A stretch of 64,000 nucleotides of DNA from Mesorhizobium sp. (GCA_004020875.1 SAPZ01000011.1:1-64000), one strand, 5' to 3'; positions 24,042 through 33,039 are shown, numbered from the stretch's first letter. Notes: generated by a model not told the origin, from the letters alone. A program made the numbers and translations.

Positions 24042-24395
24042 CTAACGGTCCCGGCTCAGGCCCTTTTCGGCCAGTTCGGCAAGATAGGCGTTCCAGCGCT
24101 CGTCCTTTTCATGGCCGAGCGTATGCAGATAATTCCAGGTGAAGATGCCGGTGTCGTGGAAATCGTCGAAGGTGATGCGCACCGCGTAGTTCCCGACCGG
24201 CTCAATCTTGAGGATCGCGACATTGCGCTTGCCGGGGACGGTCACACGCTGCTCTGGCGAATGGCCCTGCACTTCCGCCGACGGCGAAGCAACGCGCAGC
24301 AACTCCGCCGGCAATTCGAACGGCTGATGGCCGGGAAAGGTCACGGTAAGCAGCTTGCGGTCTTTCGAGACCCTAAGTTCCTTCGGCGCGGTCAT
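24042..24395 (-). CDS. DUF971 domain protein
   Basis: 117-residue cytosolic protein of the DUF971 (GBBH-like) family, with FPGHQPFELPAELLRVASPS, IEPVGNYAVRITFDD and the typical HDTGIFTWNYLHTLG. In other bacteria this domain occurs in Fe-S and Mrp/ApbC contexts and in gamma-butyrobetaine hydroxylase N-termini, where it may bind a metal, but its role alone is unclear. The ATG at 24395 is preferred to an upstream in-frame ATG at 24476 because MTAPKELRVSKDRKLL matches the family N-terminus. It is divergent from moaA. Confidence 0.88.
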   Translation of the reverse strand: MTAPKELRVSKDRKLLTVTFPGHQPFELPAELLRVASPSAEVQGHSPEQRVTVPGKRNVAILKIEPVGNYAVRITFDDFHDTGIFTWNYLHTLGHEKDERWNAYLAELAEKGLSRDR

Positions 24396-24589
24396 GATTG
24401 GTCCTGTCTGGGTTGCGCCCTTCCCTACGCCGCTTCGAGCGATGCGGAAAGCCACTCGAGGCCAGCCGACACGCAATGTCGGTCGGGGAATGTTACCAAA
24501 GATCGAGACCTTCTATCTTGAATGCGGCATTGGATCGTATCACATAGCCGTATATAACGACGCCGATCAGGCCACGGGAAACGCTTGCA

Positions 24590-25585
24590 ATGGACATGAT
24601 CGACCCCTTCGGTCGCACGATCAGCTACCTGCGCGTGTCGGTCACCGACCGCTGCGATTTTCGCTGCACCTATTGCATGGCCGAGGACATGACCTTCCTG
24701 CCGAAGAAGGATCTGCTGTCGCTCGAGGAACTCGACCGGCTCTGCACCGTCTTCATCGAAAAGGGCGTGAAGAAGCTCAGGCTGACCGGCGGCGAGCCGC
24801 TGGTGCGCAAGAACATCATGCATCTGGTGCGCCAGCTGTCGCGTCATCTGGACAGCGGCGCCCTGGAAGAGCTGACGCTGACCACCAACGGCTCGCAGCT
24901 GTCGCGCTTCGCCGCCGAGCTCGCCGATTGCGGCGTCAAGCGCATCAATGTCTCGCTCGATACGCTTGATGCCGAGAAATTCCACCAGATCACGCGCTGG
25001 GGCAATCTCGGCAAGGTGATGGAAGGCATCGACGCCGCGCAGAAGGCTGGCTTGAAGATCAAGCTCAATGCGGTTGCGCTGCGCGACTTCAATGGCGCCG
25101 AGATCCCCGAGCTGATGCGCTGGGCGCATGGCCGCGGCATGGACCTGACCCTCATCGAGACCATGCCGATGGGCGAGATCGAGGCCGACCGCACCGACCA
25201 GTATCTGCCGTTGTCGCTGCTGCGCGCCTCGCTGGAGCGCCTGTTCACGCTGAGTGATATCCCCTACAAGACCGGCGGCCCTGCCCGCTATGTCCATGTC
25301 CCGGAGACCGGCGGCCGGCTCGGCTTCATCACGCCGATGACGCATAATTTCTGCGAGAGCTGCAATCGCGTGCGCCTGACCTGCACCGGCACGCTCTATA
25401 TGTGCCTCGGCCAGGAGGACGCCGCCGACCTCAGGGCGCCGTTGCGCGCCTCCGAGGGCAACGAGCTGCTCGACGCGGCGATCGACGAGGCCATCGGCCG
25501 CAAGCCCAAGGGCCATGATTTCATCATCGACCGCCGCACCAGCCGTCCTTCGGTCTCGCGACACATGAGCGTCACCGGCGGCTGA
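24590..25585 (+). CDS. moaA: GTP 3',8-cyclase MoaA
   Basis: Radical SAM enzyme that turns GTP into 3',8-cyclo-dihydro-GTP, the first step of molybdenum cofactor synthesis. The 331-residue protein has the SAM cluster CDFRCTYC (Cys22, 26, 29), the glycine-rich [13 protein letters not shown] and a C-terminal second cluster with a C-x2-C-x13-C spacing ([11 protein letters not shown], then MCLG). It ends with the essential double glycine (SVTGG). Other cofactor genes, mobA and mobB, lie 2-3 kb downstream on the same strand, separated by two small secreted proteins and a transporter. Confidence 0.97.
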   Translation: MDMIDPFGRTISYLRVSVTDRCDFRCTYCMAEDMTFLPKKDLLSLEELDRLCTVFIEKGVKKLRLTGGEPLVRKNIMHLVRQLSRHLDSGALEELTLTTNGSQLSRFAAELADCGVKRINVSLDTLDAEKFHQITRWGNLGKVMEGIDAAQKAGLKIKLNAVALRDFNGAEIPELMRWAHGRGMDLTLIETMPMGEIEADRTDQYLPLSLLRASLERLFTLSDIPYKTGGPARYVHVPETGGRLGFITPMTHNFCESCNRVRLTCTGTLYMCLGQEDAADLRAPLRASEGNELLDAAIDEAIGRKPKGHDFIIDRRTSRPSVSRHMSVTGG

Positions 25586-25640
25586 TTTTTTTCGCGGCTT
25601 GATGCATGATCGCCTTTGGTTGTTGGCCAAAGGGGGGGAC

Positions 25641-26147
25641 ATGCATAATCTTCGGCGCATCGGCTGCTCGTCACGGGCGACTGTTCTTTTCCTGTCGGCA
25701 ATCATCGCGACAACGGCAACCGCGAAGCCGTTCACCTACGTGAACGCGCGGTTCGGCCAGTCATGCACATTTCCTGACGATATCTTCGACAACGCGATGC
25801 CTGAACCGGAAAATGGCGATGGGCAGCAATGGCTTAGCGCCGATGGTGCGAGCCTGACCTGCTCCGGCATCTACAATGTCGATAACGACACCCCGAAGGG
25901 TTTCGTTGCCCAAGCCAGCACCGAGCCAGGCTCCAAGGTCACCTACAGCAAGACCGGCAAGAACTGGGCGGTGATCTCCGGAACCAGGGACGGCAAGATC
26001 TTCTACGAACGGCGCCTGTTCGGGAAGGACGATGTCATCCGCACCGTCTGGATCGAATATCCCGCCACGCTCAAGGCGAAATACGACCCGCTGATCGGCG
26101 CCATTGCTGCTAGCCTGCACGAGGCGTCCGGCCCCCACTCGAAATAA
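25641..26147 (+). CDS. Unrecognised secreted protein, 168 residues
   Basis: Starts MHNLRRIGCSSRATVLF with a signal peptide ending near TATAKP. The mature part has a cysteine pair (QSCTFPDDIF and SLTCSGIYNV) and beta-rich text such as KTGKNWAVISGTRDGKIFYE, then a C-terminal helix ending AAIAASLHEA. I do not recognise a family. The pattern of a short export protein that ends with a helix after YDPLIGAI is seen in several rhizobial hypotheticals. The start ATG at 25641 follows a G-rich AGGGGGGGAC that can serve as ribosome site. It lies 55 bp after moaA but has no evident link to the cofactor pathway. Confidence 0.65.
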   Translation: MHNLRRIGCSSRATVLFLSAIIATTATAKPFTYVNARFGQSCTFPDDIFDNAMPEPENGDGQQWLSADGASLTCSGIYNVDNDTPKGFVAQASTEPGSKVTYSKTGKNWAVISGTRDGKIFYERRLFGKDDVIRTVWIEYPATLKAKYDPLIGAIAASLHEASGPHSK

Positions 26148-26234
26148 ACCGTCCACGCCACCCTCCGCCCGATTTACCGCCGGCCTTTTCCAGCCTAGCC
26201 TTCCGGCGCGATTTTCGCTCTAGGGGGAGTGCAC

Positions 26235-26591
26235 ATGCGCACAATCATGCTTTCACTTGCAAAGCTCGGGATTGCTTCCATGCCGGCTGCGGCTCAGTCG
26301 ATCGGCGGCACCTACACCGTTGCCGGCACCAATTTCGATGGTTCGAAATATGGCGGCGAGGCAACCATCACGCTGACCAGCGACACCACCTGCACGATCC
26401 ACTGGGAGACCGGCGGCTCGACCTCGGACGGTATCTGCATGCGTAACGACGATGCGTTTTCCGCCGGCTATGCGATGGGCAAGGAAGTCGGTCTCGTCGT
26501 CTACAAGATCGAGAAGGACGGTTCCCTGCACGGGCTGTGGACGATCGCCGGGCAGAACGGCAACGGCACCGAAGTGCTGACGCCGAAGTAA
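26235..26591 (+). CDS. Unrecognised small secreted beta-rich protein
   Basis: 118 residues with a signal peptide ending near MPAAAQS, then a compact domain: IGGTYTVAGTNFDGSKYGG, TLTSDTTCTIHWETGG, ICMRNDDAFSAGY and GSLHGLWTIAGQNGNG. The repeated strand-turn pattern suggests a small beta barrel, perhaps lipocalin-like, with one Cys pair. No family assigned. The start ATG at 26235 is chosen because AGGGGGAG lies six bases upstream; a GTG two codons earlier is within that site. A candidate terminator follows at 26620-26656. Confidence 0.65.
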   Translation: MRTIMLSLAKLGIASMPAAAQSIGGTYTVAGTNFDGSKYGGEATITLTSDTTCTIHWETGGSTSDGICMRNDDAFSAGYAMGKEVGLVVYKIEKDGSLHGLWTIAGQNGNGTEVLTPK

Positions 26592-26619
26592 GTCTTCGGA
26601 GCCTCGGCAAATCGGTCTC

Positions 26620-26656
26620 ATGGGCCCGCGCGGAAATTCGTGGCCCATTTCTTTTG
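26620..26656 (+). terminator. Candidate intrinsic terminator
   Basis: ATGGGCC (26620-26626) and GGCCCAT (26642-26648) form a 7-bp stem with a 15-nt loop, followed by TTCTTTT. It would end transcription of the small secreted protein gene. Confidence 0.5.
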
Positions 26657-26716
26657 GCGTTGCCGTTTGTGGTGACCTGCTACAGGTTCGATTCAAAATA
26701 GAATCCGGAAACGCCT

Positions 26717-27637
26717 TTGCCCCTCTCGCCAAATCTGCGTGGCGCGCTGTTCATGATCGTCGCCATGGTCGGCTTCACCTTGAACGATGCCATCACCAAA
26801 TATTCTTCCGAATCGATGAATATGGCGCAGGTCATGCTGGTGCGCGGCGCCTTCGCATCCTTCTTCGTCTGCCTGCTTGCCTGGCGGCGCGGCGCGCTCG
26901 TCAATCCGGCCACCATGCTGCAGCCGATGGTGGCCATGCGCGTGGCAGGCGAGGCCGGCGCTACGGTATCGTTCCTGATCGCGCTTGCACATCTGCCGAT
27001 CGGCAATGTCTCCGCCGTCATGCAGGCGCTGCCGCTGGCGGTCACCATGGGCGCGGCCCTGGTGTTCGGCGAAAGCGTCGGCTGGCGACGCTGGACCGCC
27101 ATTGCCGCCGGCTTCGTCGGCGTGCTCATCATCGTGCGGCCGGGTTTCGAAGGGTTCAGCGTCTATTCGCTGGTGGCCTTGGCCAGCGTCGCCTGCTGCG
27201 CGGTGCGCGACCTTTCCACCAAGCGCATCCCACAAGCGATCCCCACCATGCTGGTGTCGACGGCGACAGCGCTCGCCATGACGGTGCTGGGCGCGCTGCT
27301 TTTGTCGCCGATGGGCGGTTGGACGCCGATGAGCGGCAAGGCGACCGCACTCTTAGCGCTCGCGGCGGTGCTGGTGCTCATCGGCTATCAGTTCATCATC
27401 ATGGCGATGCGCTCGGGCGACATCTCCTTCATCGCGCCGTTCCGCTACACCGCCCTGCTCTGGTCGATCCTGCTCGGCCTCGTCATTTTCGGCGACGTGC
27501 CCGACCTGCCCATGATCGTCGGCGCGGCCATCATCATCGGCTCGGGTCTCTATGCGCTCTACCGCGAGCGCGTCGTCGGCAGGCAGCAACCTGCCGCTGA
27601 AAGCGCTGGACCCGACACGGCGCCGGACGGCATATAG
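26717..27637 (+). CDS. DMT-superfamily transporter with two EamA domains
   Basis: Inner-membrane transporter of 306 residues with ten hydrophobic helices in two EamA repeats. The first repeat begins LRGALFMIVAMVGFTLNDA, and a cytoplasmic ESVGWRRWTAIAAGFVGV marks the end of that half. The C-terminus is a polar tail (AAESAGPDTAPDGI). Relatives export amino acids, nucleobases or drugs; the substrate is not predictable. The start is TTG at 26717, since no ATG gives a complete first helix. The gene ends four bases before mobA, so the two are probably one transcript, although a functional link is doubtful. Confidence 0.87.
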   Translation: MPLSPNLRGALFMIVAMVGFTLNDAITKYSSESMNMAQVMLVRGAFASFFVCLLAWRRGALVNPATMLQPMVAMRVAGEAGATVSFLIALAHLPIGNVSAVMQALPLAVTMGAALVFGESVGWRRWTAIAAGFVGVLIIVRPGFEGFSVYSLVALASVACCAVRDLSTKRIPQAIPTMLVSTATALAMTVLGALLLSPMGGWTPMSGKATALLALAAVLVLIGYQFIIMAMRSGDISFIAPFRYTALLWSILLGLVIFGDVPDLPMIVGAAIIIGSGLYALYRERVVGRQQPAAESAGPDTAPDGI

Positions 27638-27641
27638 GCCG

Positions 27642-28274
27642 ATGGACAGAAATATTGCGGGGATCATTCTAGCCGGGGGCCGGTCGCGCCGGATGGGCGG
27701 CAGCGACAAGCCGCTGCTTTCATTGGGCAAAGCCAGGCTGATCGACCATGTCGCCGCGCGATTGAAACCACAGGTCGCGATCCTGGGGCTCAACGCGAAC
27801 GGCGATCCGGCGCGATTCGCCGGCATGGGTCTGCCGGTGATCGAAGACACGTTGCCGGGCCATGCTGGACCGCTGGCGGGCATCCTCGCCGGCCTCGAAT
27901 GGGCGGCCGGGCAGACAGGCTGCGGGTGGCTGGCGAGCGCCGCCGGTGATACACCATTCTTCCCCGCCGATCTCGTCGAGCGCCTGGCAGCCGCAACCCG
28001 CGAGCGGCCAGGCGCGATCGCCGTCGCCAGTTCCGACGGCAGAGGGCACCCAACCTTTGCGCTTTGGCCGCTCGGCCTGCGCGACGCGTTGCGTCATTTC
28101 CTGGTCGAGCCGGATAACCGACGGGTTTCCGCCTTTACGAAGCGCCAGGGCTATGTCGAGGTCGAATTCCCGATGATTGGGGCCGGCAACCAGAAGATCG
28201 ATCCGTTCTTCAACGTCAACACGCCGGATGACCTTGCCGCGGCGGAGCGCATGTTGCAAAGCCTTAGGCCATGA
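27642..28274 (+). CDS. mobA: Molybdenum cofactor guanylyltransferase
   Basis: Adds GMP to molybdopterin to make the guanine dinucleotide form of the cofactor. The 210-residue protein begins MDRNIAGIILAGGRSRRMGG with the nucleotide-binding LAGGxSxRMG motif, followed by DKPLLSLGK, GPLAGILAGLEWA, AAGDTPFFP and a C-terminal FFNVNTPDDLAAAE. The start four bases after the transporter stop suggests translational coupling. Its last codon overlaps the start of mobB by four bases. Confidence 0.95.
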   Translation: MDRNIAGIILAGGRSRRMGGSDKPLLSLGKARLIDHVAARLKPQVAILGLNANGDPARFAGMGLPVIEDTLPGHAGPLAGILAGLEWAAGQTGCGWLASAAGDTPFFPADLVERLAAATRERPGAIAVASSDGRGHPTFALWPLGLRDALRHFLVEPDNRRVSAFTKRQGYVEVEFPMIGAGNQKIDPFFNVNTPDDLAAAERMLQSLRP

Positions 28275-28786
28275 GACGCGTATTCGGCATCACCGGCTGG
28301 AAGAACTCCGGCAAGACGACCCTGACGGAAAAGCTGGTCACAGAGCTGGTGGCGCGTGGCTGGACGGTTTCGACGGTGAAGCACGCCCACCATGACTTCG
28401 ACATCGACAAGCCGGGCGCCGACAGCTTCCGCCATCGGCAGGCAGGCGCAACCGAGGTCGCGATCGTTTCCGGCCGACGCTGGGCGCTGATGCACGAATT
28501 GCGGGGCGAGGACGAACCCACGCTGGACGACATCCTGGCGCGGCTGTCGCCCTCGGACATCGTACTGGTCGAAGGCTACAAGCGCGAAGCCCACAAGAAG
28601 ATCGAGGCAAGGCGGCTCGAGGCCAAGGACCGGACGCCGCTTTCAGCCAACGATCCCAACATTGTCGCGGTCGCCGCCGACTTTACAGTCGCAAACGAAG
28701 ACCTGCCGGTTTTCGACCTCAACGACACGAAATCTATTGCCGACTTCGTCGAGCGCAGCACAGGTCTCGTGGCTCAAACCAAGTAA
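28271..28786 (+). CDS. mobB: Molybdopterin-guanine dinucleotide biosynthesis GTPase adaptor
   Basis: GTP-binding partner of MobA. 171 residues with Walker A GWKNSGKTTLTEKLV, then TVKHAHHDFDIDKPGADSF, GATEVAIVS and the Walker-B-like LVEGYKREAHKKIE. The C-terminus (DLPVFDLNDTKSIADFVE) is typical. It overlaps mobA by the ATGA arrangement, so the two are translated together. MobB is usually not essential but improves cofactor delivery. Confidence 0.95.
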   Translation: MRRVFGITGWKNSGKTTLTEKLVTELVARGWTVSTVKHAHHDFDIDKPGADSFRHRQAGATEVAIVSGRRWALMHELRGEDEPTLDDILARLSPSDIVLVEGYKREAHKKIEARRLEAKDRTPLSANDPNIVAVAADFTVANEDLPVFDLNDTKSIADFVERSTGLVAQTK

Positions 28787-28938
28787 CGCAGCGGCACGTC
28801 CCGATTGTCGTTTGCCGTTGATTTGCAGTTGCTTTTTTCTTGGAAAGAGTGGGAGTATCCGCCTCAGCGGGCGGTAAAGAAGCTCCGCCCACAAGAGCCG
28901 CACCGGGACAGCGGCCATGACAATATGAGAGGATTATC

Positions 28939-29724
28939 ATGCGTATTGCACTGCGTATCGCGCTTGCCGCTTCGGCCGCGCTGCTGACACTTGGCGTCGC
29001 CCAGGCTCAGGAAAAGACCCTGAGGATCGGCACAGAAGGCGCGTACCCGCCCTTCAACAACCTGACCTCGGACGGCCAGCTTGTCGGCTTCGACATCGAT
29101 ATCGCCAAGGCGCTTTGCGATGAAATGAAGGTGAAGTGCACCTTCGTCGCGCAGGATTGGGACGGCATCATCCCGGCACTGCAGGCCGGCAAGTTCGACG
29201 CCATCGTCGCGTCGATGTCGATCACGCCAGAGCGCCAACAAAAGGTCGACTTCACCCACAAATACTACAACACCCCGTCGGCCATCGCCGTGCCGAAGGA
29301 CTCGCCGCTCAAGGGCGTGACCAAGGAAGACCTCGCCGGCAAGAATATCGGCGTCGCCACCACGACCACGCACTACAATTATGCCTCCAAGACCTACACG
29401 GACAGCACCATCAAGGGCTATCCGAGCAGCCCCGAGGAACAGGCGGACCTCGCCAATGGCCGCCTCGACGCGATCGAGGACGACATCGTCGTGTTGCAGC
29501 AGTGGCTGGATACGCCGGACGGCGCCTGCTGCAAGATCCTCGGCCAGCCCTCGCCGCAGCCGGTCGAGATCTTCGGGCCGGGCGCCGGCATTGCCGTGCG
29601 CAAGGGCGAGACCGATCTGGTCAACAAGCTGAACGAAGCGATCGACACCATTCGCAAGAACGGAAAGTACAAGGAAATCAACGACAAGTACTTCAAATTC
29701 GACGTCTACGGCGCCGAATCCTGA
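28939..29724 (+). CDS. Polar amino-acid ABC transporter, substrate-binding protein
   Basis: Periplasmic family-3 binding protein of 261 residues. A signal peptide ends near VAQAQE. The mature part reads LRIGTEGAYPPFNNLTSDG, GFDIDIAKALCDEMKVKC (with the paired cysteines seen in lysine/arginine/ornithine binders), DWDGIIPALQAGKFDAIVAS and MSITPERQQKVDFT. The closest known type is HisJ/ArgT/OccT, so basic amino acids or opines such as octopine are likely ligands; this is inference. It heads a three-gene operon with two permease genes. A strong hairpin follows it and should raise its level relative to the permeases. Confidence 0.92.
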   Translation: MRIALRIALAASAALLTLGVAQAQEKTLRIGTEGAYPPFNNLTSDGQLVGFDIDIAKALCDEMKVKCTFVAQDWDGIIPALQAGKFDAIVASMSITPERQQKVDFTHKYYNTPSAIAVPKDSPLKGVTKEDLAGKNIGVATTTTHYNYASKTYTDSTIKGYPSSPEEQADLANGRLDAIEDDIVVLQQWLDTPDGACCKILGQPSPQPVEIFGPGAGIAVRKGETDLVNKLNEAIDTIRKNGKYKEINDKYFKFDVYGAES

Positions 29725-29734
29725 TCGTTGCGCC

Positions 29735-29770
29735 AAGGGCGGTGAGGCACCCCTCACCGCCCTTATCTTC
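29735..29770 (+). terminator. Hairpin between binding-protein and permease genes
   Basis: AAGGGCGGTGAGG (29735-29747) and CCTCACCGCCCTT (29752-29764) form a perfect 13-bp stem with a CACC loop, followed by ATCTTCTC. It probably acts as a partial terminator or 3' stabiliser so that the binding protein is made in excess over the permeases. Confidence 0.7.
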
Positions 29771-29802
29771 TCCCGGGATCGCCACGGAGACACGACCCGT
29801 CA

Positions 29803-30519
29803 ATGCCGGCCCAAAGCATTTGGACACTTCTCAGCTGGGGACCTGATGGCTGGAGTGACGACATTGCGTCTGGCGTTCTGGTTACCATCGTGCTGGCGCT
29901 CGCCACACTGCCGATCGGCCTGACGATCGGATTTTTCGTCGCCTTCGCCAAGCAGCATGAAGAGCCGTCGCTGCGGCTCGCCGCCAACATCTACACCACG
30001 GTTTTCCGTGGCCTGCCGGAATTGGTCACGCTCTTCCTGTTCTTCTTCGGCATGCCGCTTCTGCTGCAATACGTAGTGCGGCTGTTCAATCCGAATGCCA
30101 CGATCGACGTCAACAGCTTCATCGCCGGCATGATCGTGCTGTCGCTGATCTTCTCGTCCTATGCCAGCGAAGTCTTCCTTTCTGCGTTTCGGGCCATTCC
30201 GAAAGGCCAGTACGAGGGCGGCTACGCCATCGGCCTGGCGAAATGGCAGACGATGCGGCTGATCATCCTGCCACAGCTCATACGCATTGCCTTTCCCGGC
30301 CTCGAGAATTGCTGGCTGAGCCTGCTGAAGGACACCTCGCTGGTCTCGGTGGTCAATCTCGCCGAGACCTTGCGCCAGTCCGGCGTCGCAGCGCGGGTCA
30401 CCAAGCATGCCTTCCTGTTCTACAGCGTGGCGGCGCTGATCTTCCTGGCGCTCGCCATCCTGTCGTCGATCGCCACCGGCCACATTCTGCGTCATCTCGT
30501 GCGGAGGGCAGTGCGATGA
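29803..30519 (+). CDS. Polar amino-acid ABC transporter permease (HisQ/OccQ type)
   Basis: Inner-membrane permease of 238 residues with about five helices. The N-terminal membrane part includes GVLVTIVLALATLPIGLTIG, then TVFRGLPELVTLFLFFFG. The EAA-type cytoplasmic loop that contacts the ATPase reads EGGYAIGLAKWQTMRLIILP. The protein starts 78 bp after the binding-protein gene and overlaps the next permease gene by four bases (ATGA). It forms a heterodimer with that permease by family analogy. No ATPase gene lies in the operon. Confidence 0.92.
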   Translation: MPAQSIWTLLSWGPDGWSDDIASGVLVTIVLALATLPIGLTIGFFVAFAKQHEEPSLRLAANIYTTVFRGLPELVTLFLFFFGMPLLLQYVVRLFNPNATIDVNSFIAGMIVLSLIFSSYASEVFLSAFRAIPKGQYEGGYAIGLAKWQTMRLIILPQLIRIAFPGLENCWLSLLKDTSLVSVVNLAETLRQSGVAARVTKHAFLFYSVAALIFLALAILSSIATGHILRHLVRRAVR

Positions 30520-31340
30520 GCGTCAGCCAGGCCATCGTCGTCGACAAGCCGCCCCCTCTGGCCCGCGGCTGGCAGCGCGCCCGCATTGTCGGCTACGCAC
30601 TGGTCGGCATATGGATCCTCTTCGGTCTCGGCATCGTCGCCTACCTCGTCTACGCCTGGAATCCAGAGTTCTTCGCCCGTTACGCGCCGGCCTATCTGCA
30701 GGGCCTGGGAACGACCCTCTCGCTGGTGTCCATTTCGATGGTGCTGGGAGCGATCTTCTCGCTGCCTGTCGCCTATGGCCGCATGTCGAAGAACTGGATC
30801 CTGTCGGGGCTTGCCTACTGCTACGTCTATTTCTTCCGTGGCACGCCGCTGCTCGTGCAGACCTATCTCGTCTATTACGGCGTCGGCTCGTTCCGGCCGG
30901 AGCTTGAAGCGGCCGGGCTATGGTGGTTCTTCCGCGAAGCCTTCTATTGCGGTGTCTTTGCCTTCTCGCTCAACACCGCCGCCTACCAGGCCGAAATCCT
31001 GCGCGGTGCCATCGAAAGCGTGCCGCGCGGCCAGTGGGAGGGAGCTGCCTCGCTCGGCCTGCACAAATTACAGACGCTGCGCAAAGTCATCCTGCCGCAG
31101 GCGATCATCGTTGCCCTCAGGCCCTACGGCAACGAGCTCATACTGATGATCAAGGCTTCCGCGATCGTCGCCATCATCACGGTCTACGACCTGATGGGCA
31201 ACGCCAAGCTCGCCTACGCAAAGTCCTTCGACATCCAGGCCTATATCTGGGTGGCGATCGTCTATCTGGTGATGGTCGAGATCTTGCGCCACGGGGTCGA
31301 GTGGATCGAGCGCCGCATCACCGTCCACCTGCATCGCTAG
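30516..31340 (+). CDS. Polar amino-acid ABC transporter permease (HisM/OccM type)
   Basis: 274-residue permease, partner of the preceding gene. Membrane helices include IVGYALVGIWILFGLGIVAY and SLVSISMVLGAIFSLPVAYG; TYLVYYGVGSFRPELEAAG lies in the loop, and the ATPase contact is WEGAASLGLHKLQTLRKVILP. The start ATG at 30516 overlaps the stop of the first permease. The operon stops here without an ATP-binding subunit; the next gene, 113 bp on, encodes a dehydrogenase. The ATPase must come from elsewhere in the genome, as happens for shared HisP-type subunits. Confidence 0.92.
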   Translation: MSVSQAIVVDKPPPLARGWQRARIVGYALVGIWILFGLGIVAYLVYAWNPEFFARYAPAYLQGLGTTLSLVSISMVLGAIFSLPVAYGRMSKNWILSGLAYCYVYFFRGTPLLVQTYLVYYGVGSFRPELEAAGLWWFFREAFYCGVFAFSLNTAAYQAEILRGAIESVPRGQWEGAASLGLHKLQTLRKVILPQAIIVALRPYGNELILMIKASAIVAIITVYDLMGNAKLAYAKSFDIQAYIWVAIVYLVMVEILRHGVEWIERRITVHLHR

Positions 31341-31453
31341 ATCAAACCGTTCGGGCCTGCACCAGTCGAAGCGGCGCTGCGTGCCTTGACGAATTTTTCG
31401 CATGGCCTAGACCTTCGGCCACTGGAAACTGTGTTTTGTTGGAAGGTAGGCGC

Positions 31454-32323
31454 ATGACATCGGTTGCATTTCTCGGTCTTGGCGTCATGGGCTATCCCAT
31501 GGCCGGGCACCTCAAGAACAAGGGCGGCCACGACGTCACCGTTTACAACCGCACCAAGGCAAAGGCCGAGCAGTGGGTGGTCCAGCATGGCGGCAAACTG
31601 GCGCTGACGCCGGCCGAAGCGGCCGAAGGCAAGGACTTCGTCTTCTCCTGCGTCGGCAATGATGACGATCTGCGCTCGGTCACCATCGGCGCGAACGGCG
31701 CCTTCGCGGCGATGAAGAAGGGCTCCATCTTCATCGACAACACCACTGCCTCGGCCGAGGTCGCGCGCGAGCTGGACGAAGCCGCGCGCAAAGCAGGCTT
31801 CTCCTTCCTCGACGCGCCCGTATCCGGCGGCCAGGCCGGCGCCGAGAACGGCATCTTGACCGTGATGGTCGGGGGCGAGCAGGCCGCCTTCGACAAGGCG
31901 AGGCGCGTCATCGACGCCTACGCCCGCATGGTCGGACTGATGGGTTCGGCCGGCGCCGGCCAGCTGACGAAAATGATCAACCAGATCTGCATAGCGGGCC
32001 TCGTCCAGGGCCTGGCCGAAGGCATCCATTTCGGCAAGAAGGCTGGCCTCGACATCGAAAAGGTGGTCGAGGTGATCTCGAAAGGCGCCGCCGGCTCCTG
32101 GCAGATGGAAAACCGCCACAAGACGATGAATGCCGGCAAATATGATTTCGGCTTCGCCGTCGACTGGATGCGCAAGGATCTCGGCATCTGCTTGGCGGAG
32201 GCCAACCGCAACGGCGCAAAGCTGCCAGTGACGGCGCTTATCGACCAATTCTACAAGGATGTGCAGGACATGGGCGGCAAGCGTTGGGATACGTCGTCGC
32301 TGCTGGCGCGCCTGGAAAAATAG
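31454..32323 (+). CDS. NAD(P)-dependent beta-hydroxyacid dehydrogenase (HIBADH family)
   Basis: 289-residue oxidoreductase of the 3-hydroxyisobutyrate dehydrogenase family. Visible: the Rossmann motif FLGLGVMGYPMAGHL, the substrate loop DAPVSGGQAGAENGILTVMV and catalytic Lys173 in GQLTKMINQ. Members act on 3-hydroxyisobutyrate, tartronate semialdehyde, 6-phosphogluconate-like or other beta-hydroxy acids. YNRTKAKAE after the fingerprint suggests NADP preference (Arg-Thr). The precise substrate is not readable. The start ATG has GGAAGGTAGG just upstream. The DNA alkylation repair gene starts five bases after its stop. Confidence 0.87.
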   Translation: MTSVAFLGLGVMGYPMAGHLKNKGGHDVTVYNRTKAKAEQWVVQHGGKLALTPAEAAEGKDFVFSCVGNDDDLRSVTIGANGAFAAMKKGSIFIDNTTASAEVARELDEAARKAGFSFLDAPVSGGQAGAENGILTVMVGGEQAAFDKARRVIDAYARMVGLMGSAGAGQLTKMINQICIAGLVQGLAEGIHFGKKAGLDIEKVVEVISKGAAGSWQMENRHKTMNAGKYDFGFAVDWMRKDLGICLAEANRNGAKLPVTALIDQFYKDVQDMGGKRWDTSSLLARLEK

Positions 32324-32328
32324 GCGAC

Positions 32329-33039
32329 ATGACGCAGCCCGATCCGAGCTGGAGCGCCGATGACATCGTGGCGCACCTGCGCTCGGTCGGCACGCCGGCG
32401 AACCTGGCAGGCATGGCGCGCTTCGGCATCAACACCACGAGCGCGCTTGGAATCGGCAATTCCGACTTGCGACCGCTGGCGCGCAAGTTGAAGAAGAACC
32501 ACGATCGATCGCTTCTGTTGTGGGACAGCGGCATCCGGGAGGCGCGGCTGATGGCGGCCTTCACCGGCGAGCCGAGAAAGGTCGACATCGATCAATGCCG
32601 GCGCTGGGCCGCGGATTTCGATAGCTGGGAGATCGTCGACACCGTTGCCGACCTGTTTGCCGAAACGCCATTCTGGCGCGACCTGATCGACGAATTCGCC
32701 CAGGACGAACGCGAATTCGTCCGCCGCGCCGCCTTTGCCATGCTGGCCTGGAGCGCGGTGCATCTGAAGAAAGAGCCGGACGCGACCTTCCTTGCCTATC
32801 TGCCGCTGATCGAGGAGCATGCCCGCGATCCGCGCAATTTCGTCCGCAAGGCGGTGAATTGGGCGCTGCGGCAGATCGGCAAGCGCTCGATGAGCTTGCA
32901 TGCGCCTGCGCTTGCGCTGGCGCAAAAACTGGCGGCATCGTCGGATAAGACGGCGCGCTGGATCGGCAAGGACGCGGCGAAGGAACTGACGGATGCCAAA
33001 CAGCTCGCAAGGCTCGCAGCCGCAAAAACCCGACCCTGA
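32329..33039 (+). CDS. DNA alkylation repair protein (AlkD-like HEAT repeat family)
   Basis: 236-residue all-helical protein matching the DNA alkylation repair family. Phrases include FGINTTSALGIGNSDLRPLA, LLLWDSGIREARLMAAF, WEIVDTVADLFAETPFW and EHARDPRNFVRKAVNWALRQ. In AlkD these HEAT-like repeats wrap DNA and remove positively charged alkylated bases. The Trp and Asp residues of the DNA groove appear retained, but I cannot confirm glycosylase activity. The start follows the dehydrogenase stop by five bases, so they are cotranscribed. The tail is basic (RLAAAKTRP). Confidence 0.85.
   Translation: MTQPDPSWSADDIVAHLRSVGTPANLAGMARFGINTTSALGIGNSDLRPLARKLKKNHDRSLLLWDSGIREARLMAAFTGEPRKVDIDQCRRWAADFDSWEIVDTVADLFAETPFWRDLIDEFAQDEREFVRRAAFAMLAWSAVHLKKEPDATFLAYLPLIEEHARDPRNFVRKAVNWALRQIGKRSMSLHAPALALAQKLAASSDKTARWIGKDAAKELTDAKQLARLAAAKTRP

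Noticed and set aside
24477..24589. Moco riboswitch upstream of moaA
   Set aside because: The gap is only about 110 bp and lacks the conserved elements; a promoter is the simpler explanation.
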